A stretch of DNA of 27,205 nucleotides from Clostridia bacterium (lineage in GTDB: Bacteria > Bacillota > Clostridia > Christensenellales > Borkfalkiaceae): NCBI GenBank assembly GCA_900767195.1, contig CAAFYG010000142.1, positions 1-27,205 of the forward strand, given 5' to 3'. Shown piece by piece: positions 25,200 to 27,205 of the stretch. The notes below the pieces were generated by a model that saw only the letters and a list, made by a program, of their open reading frames with translations, had not been told where the DNA came from and searched no databases. The translations under genes were made by a program, and so were the position numbers. Position 1 is the stretch's first letter. The number at the start of each line of letters is the position of its first letter.

Positions 25200-27205
25200 A
25201 TGGATAAATTTGTATTGATTGACGGAAACAGCCTTTTGAACAGGGCTTTTTATGCAACGCCGCAATTCACCACCAAAGAAGGTTTTCCGAGCAACGGAAT
25301 TTTCGGATTCGTGAAGTTGCTTTTAAAGATTATCAACGATAAAAAACCGAAATATCTTGCCGTTGCATTCGATGTGCATGCGCCAACGTTTCGACACAAA
25401 ATGTACGGCGAATACAAGGCAGGGCGCAAGCCGATGCCCGCCGAGCTTGCCGTGCAGATGCCTGTGCTCAAAGAACTCTTGCATCTGATGCGAATTAAAA
25501 CGGTGGAACTTGAAGGATATGAGGCGGACGATCTGATCGGAACTCTTTCCCGTCGGTTTCCCGTACATTCGTACATTTATACGGGAGATCGCGACGCGTA
25601 TCAGCTGGTGGATAAAAACGTAAATGTTTGTTTCACGCGTAAAGGCGTGAGCGATCTTCTGGAATTGAACGATAAAAATTTTGAAGGCGAAGTGGGGTTG
25701 CTGCCTGCGCAAATTATCGACTTAAAAGCTCTTATGGGCGATAAATCGGATAATATTCCCGGTGTAAGCGGAATCGGGGAGCAGACGGCAAAAGATCTTT
25801 TGAAAAACTACGGATCGATCGAAGGCGTTTATGCGCATATCGGCGAGCTTTCCGTTGCGCAGCAAAAACGATTGGAGCTCGGACGCGATTCGGCAAAACT
25901 TTCGTATACGCTTGCAACCATCGACCTGAAAGCACCCGTTGATTGCGCGCTGGACGATTGCGCGCTGCGTTTGCCTTTTCCTTATTCCGTGCGGCAAAAA
26001 TTCGCAGAGCTGGATTTTCGTTCTTTGTCTGCGCTCGATTGTTTCGAAACGCCGAATGGGAATGAATTTGTTGCGGCGGAACAGAAAACCGACTCGGCAA
26101 ATCCGGAAACCGAAAAAGCGGTTGCCGACGATTTCAGCTGCGAAAAAATCCAAAGCGCGGACGTTACCGCGGCTATGAAATTTTTTGAAAACAGCAAAAG
26201 CGAATACATTGCATGCGTGTATTCGGATACCGCTTTCTTTTTTCTTTCTGAAAATTTATCGCCGGACGAAAAAAAACGGAACGGTGCGCGCTTTACGGAA
26301 TATACTTTGCGTTTCAAAGAAAATCTGCTTGACGGCGGCATCGATCCGGATGAATTGAAACCGCTTTTCGAAAAAATATTCTGCGGCGATAAGACGGTGA
26401 TTTGCTATGACGTGAAGTCGTTTATGCATTTGTTAAGCCGCTATGATATCAAAATAAAGGCAAAAACGGAGGATGTCGGTTTAGCAAAATATCTCGCGGA
26501 AGGAAGCTCCGTTTCCGAAACGCTTTTGTTTCAGATTGACGCGCGCGGATACGATTCAACGCTTCCCGCGCTTGGATTATATCGTTTGTATTTCTTTTTT
26601 TACGATCGGCTGAGCGAAGCGGAAAAGAAGTTGTATCGGGAAATCGAATTGCCGCTTGTTGAAGTGCTGTTTGATATGGAGCAAACGGGAGTGCGCGTGA
26701 ATCTCGATATGATCGACGAGCTTTCTGTGCGCTATAATAAAGAATTGCAGGAAGTTACCGCAAAAATCCACCGGGAAGCGGGCGAAGTTTTTAATCTTAA
26801 TTCTCCCATACAGCTGAAAAGAATTTTATTTGATAAACTGAAAATCGACGAAAAAAGCGGTGCGGCTTCGGACGGTAAGCAATCGAAAGTAAAAAAAATT
26901 GCCGGCACATCGGCGGAAATCCTCGAAAAATACGCCGAAGATCATGAAATCGTACGATTGGTGCTGCGTTACAGACAGGTGCAGAAATTGCTTTCCACGT
27001 ATATCACGGGGATTCGTCCGCTTGTGATCAGGGGGCGCGTGCATACCACTTACAATCAAAGCAATACTTCTACGGGCAGGCTTTCGAGTGCAAACCCGAA
27101 TTTGCAGAATATTCCCGTACGTACCGACGAGGGTAGGGAACTGCGTAAGTTGTTTATCGCGAGTGAGGGCAACGTATTTATCGACGCGGATTATTCGCAG
27201 ATCGA
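25200..27205 (+). CDS. polA: DNA polymerase I, N-terminal 668 residues (cut by the right edge)
   Basis: The frame opens at ATG 25200 behind AAAGGAAA and runs to the window edge. The N-terminal 5'-3' exonuclease domain (about residues 1-285) shows DGNSLLNRAFYA, an F.T.GDRDAYQLVD-type acid cluster (YIYTGDRDAYQLV) and GDKSDNIPGVSGIGEQTA, all needed for flap cutting. The middle domain (about 310-470) lacks the proofreading acids: no 'D.E' motif is seen where YIACVYSDTAFFFLSE stands. Proofreading is therefore likely lost, as in B. subtilis and relatives. The polymerase domain follows (SPIQLKRILFDKL, YNQSNTSTGRLSSANPNLQN), and the window ends inside motif A at DADYSQI, so about 200 residues are missing. 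It fills gaps during repair and removes Okazaki primers. Confidence 0.98.
   Translation, partial: MDKFVLIDGNSLLNRAFYATPQFTTKEGFPSNGIFGFVKLLLKIINDKKPKYLAVAFDVHAPTFRHKMYGEYKAGRKPMPAELAVQMPVLKELLHLMRIKTVELEGYEADDLIGTLSRRFPVHSYIYTGDRDAYQLVDKNVNVCFTRKGVSDLLELNDKNFEGEVGLLPAQIIDLKALMGDKSDNIPGVSGIGEQTAKDLLKNYGSIEGVYAHIGELSVAQQKRLELGRDSAKLSYTLATIDLKAPVDCALDDCALRLPFPYSVRQKFAELDFRSLSALDCFETPNGNEFVAAEQKTDSANPETEKAVADDFSCEKIQSADVTAAMKFFENSKSEYIACVYSDTAFFFLSENLSPDEKKRNGARFTEYTLRFKENLLDGGIDPDELKPLFEKIFCGDKTVICYDVKSFMHLLSRYDIKIKAKTEDVGLAKYLAEGSSVSETLLFQIDARGYDSTLPALGLYRLYFFFYDRLSEAEKKLYREIELPLVEVLFDMEQTGVRVNLDMIDELSVRYNKELQEVTAKIHREAGEVFNLNSPIQLKRILFDKLKIDEKSGAASDGKQSKVKKIAGTSAEILEKYAEDHEIVRLVLRYRQVQKLLSTYITGIRPLVIRGRVHTTYNQSNTSTGRLSSANPNLQNIPVRTDEGRELRKLFIASEGNVFIDADYSQI

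Noticed and set aside
1..27205. CRISPR arrays, insertion sequences, phage genes and rRNA genes
   Set aside because: No regularly spaced direct repeats, transposase- or integrase-like translations, or rRNA-like stretches were seen on either strand.

Overview
The window looks like a chromosomal stretch from an anaerobic, Gram-positive-type gut bacterium of the Clostridia (Bacillota). The evidence is strong GGAGG-type ribosome binding sites, lipoprotein signal peptides, a two-permease sugar importer without its own ATPase, InlB-type B-repeats and a Clostridia-like DNA polymerase I. A position near Christensenellales is only an impression and was not tested.

Positions 1-22482 form one carbohydrate-use locus. 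A divergent AraC-type regulator (minus strand, cut off by the left edge) faces a plus-strand run that starts at an extended -10 promoter near 471. The run holds two sugar ABC permeases, a solute-binding lipoprotein, a DUF4091 lipoprotein whose reading frame is broken near 5355-5366, a 1226-residue modular surface lipoprotein, a 51-codon small ORF full of inverted repeats, and a secreted protein with three tandem repeats of about 100 residues. These are followed by a GH106-like glycosidase, a GH20 hexosaminidase-like enzyme, a short GH78-like rhamnosidase, a concanavalin-like domain protein, a metallophosphoesterase, a Gfo/Idh/MocA dehydrogenase and a GNAT_C-type acyltransferase-like protein. 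The products split into two sets. The binding and DUF4091 proteins carry export signals, while the GH106-, GH20- and GH78-like enzymes and the later enzymes do not. I infer that a complex glycan, probably containing rhamnose and N-acetylhexosamine, is captured and partly cut outside, imported as oligosaccharides, and dismantled in the cytoplasm.

Positions 22535-24715 hold two membrane-protein genes: a cation:proton antiporter whose reading frame has no normal start codon next to its strong Shine-Dalgarno sequence, and an MgtC/SapB-family protein. Next come a tRNA-Leu(CAA) with its own promoter and 3' hairpin (24773-24950), and then the promoter and first 668 codons of polA, cut by the right edge just inside polymerase motif A.

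The least explained part is 10011-10213. A small ORF with a perfect Shine-Dalgarno sequence contains a 15-bp perfect inverted repeat, followed by mutually exclusive GC-rich hairpins, and overlaps the start of the repeat-protein gene by four bases.
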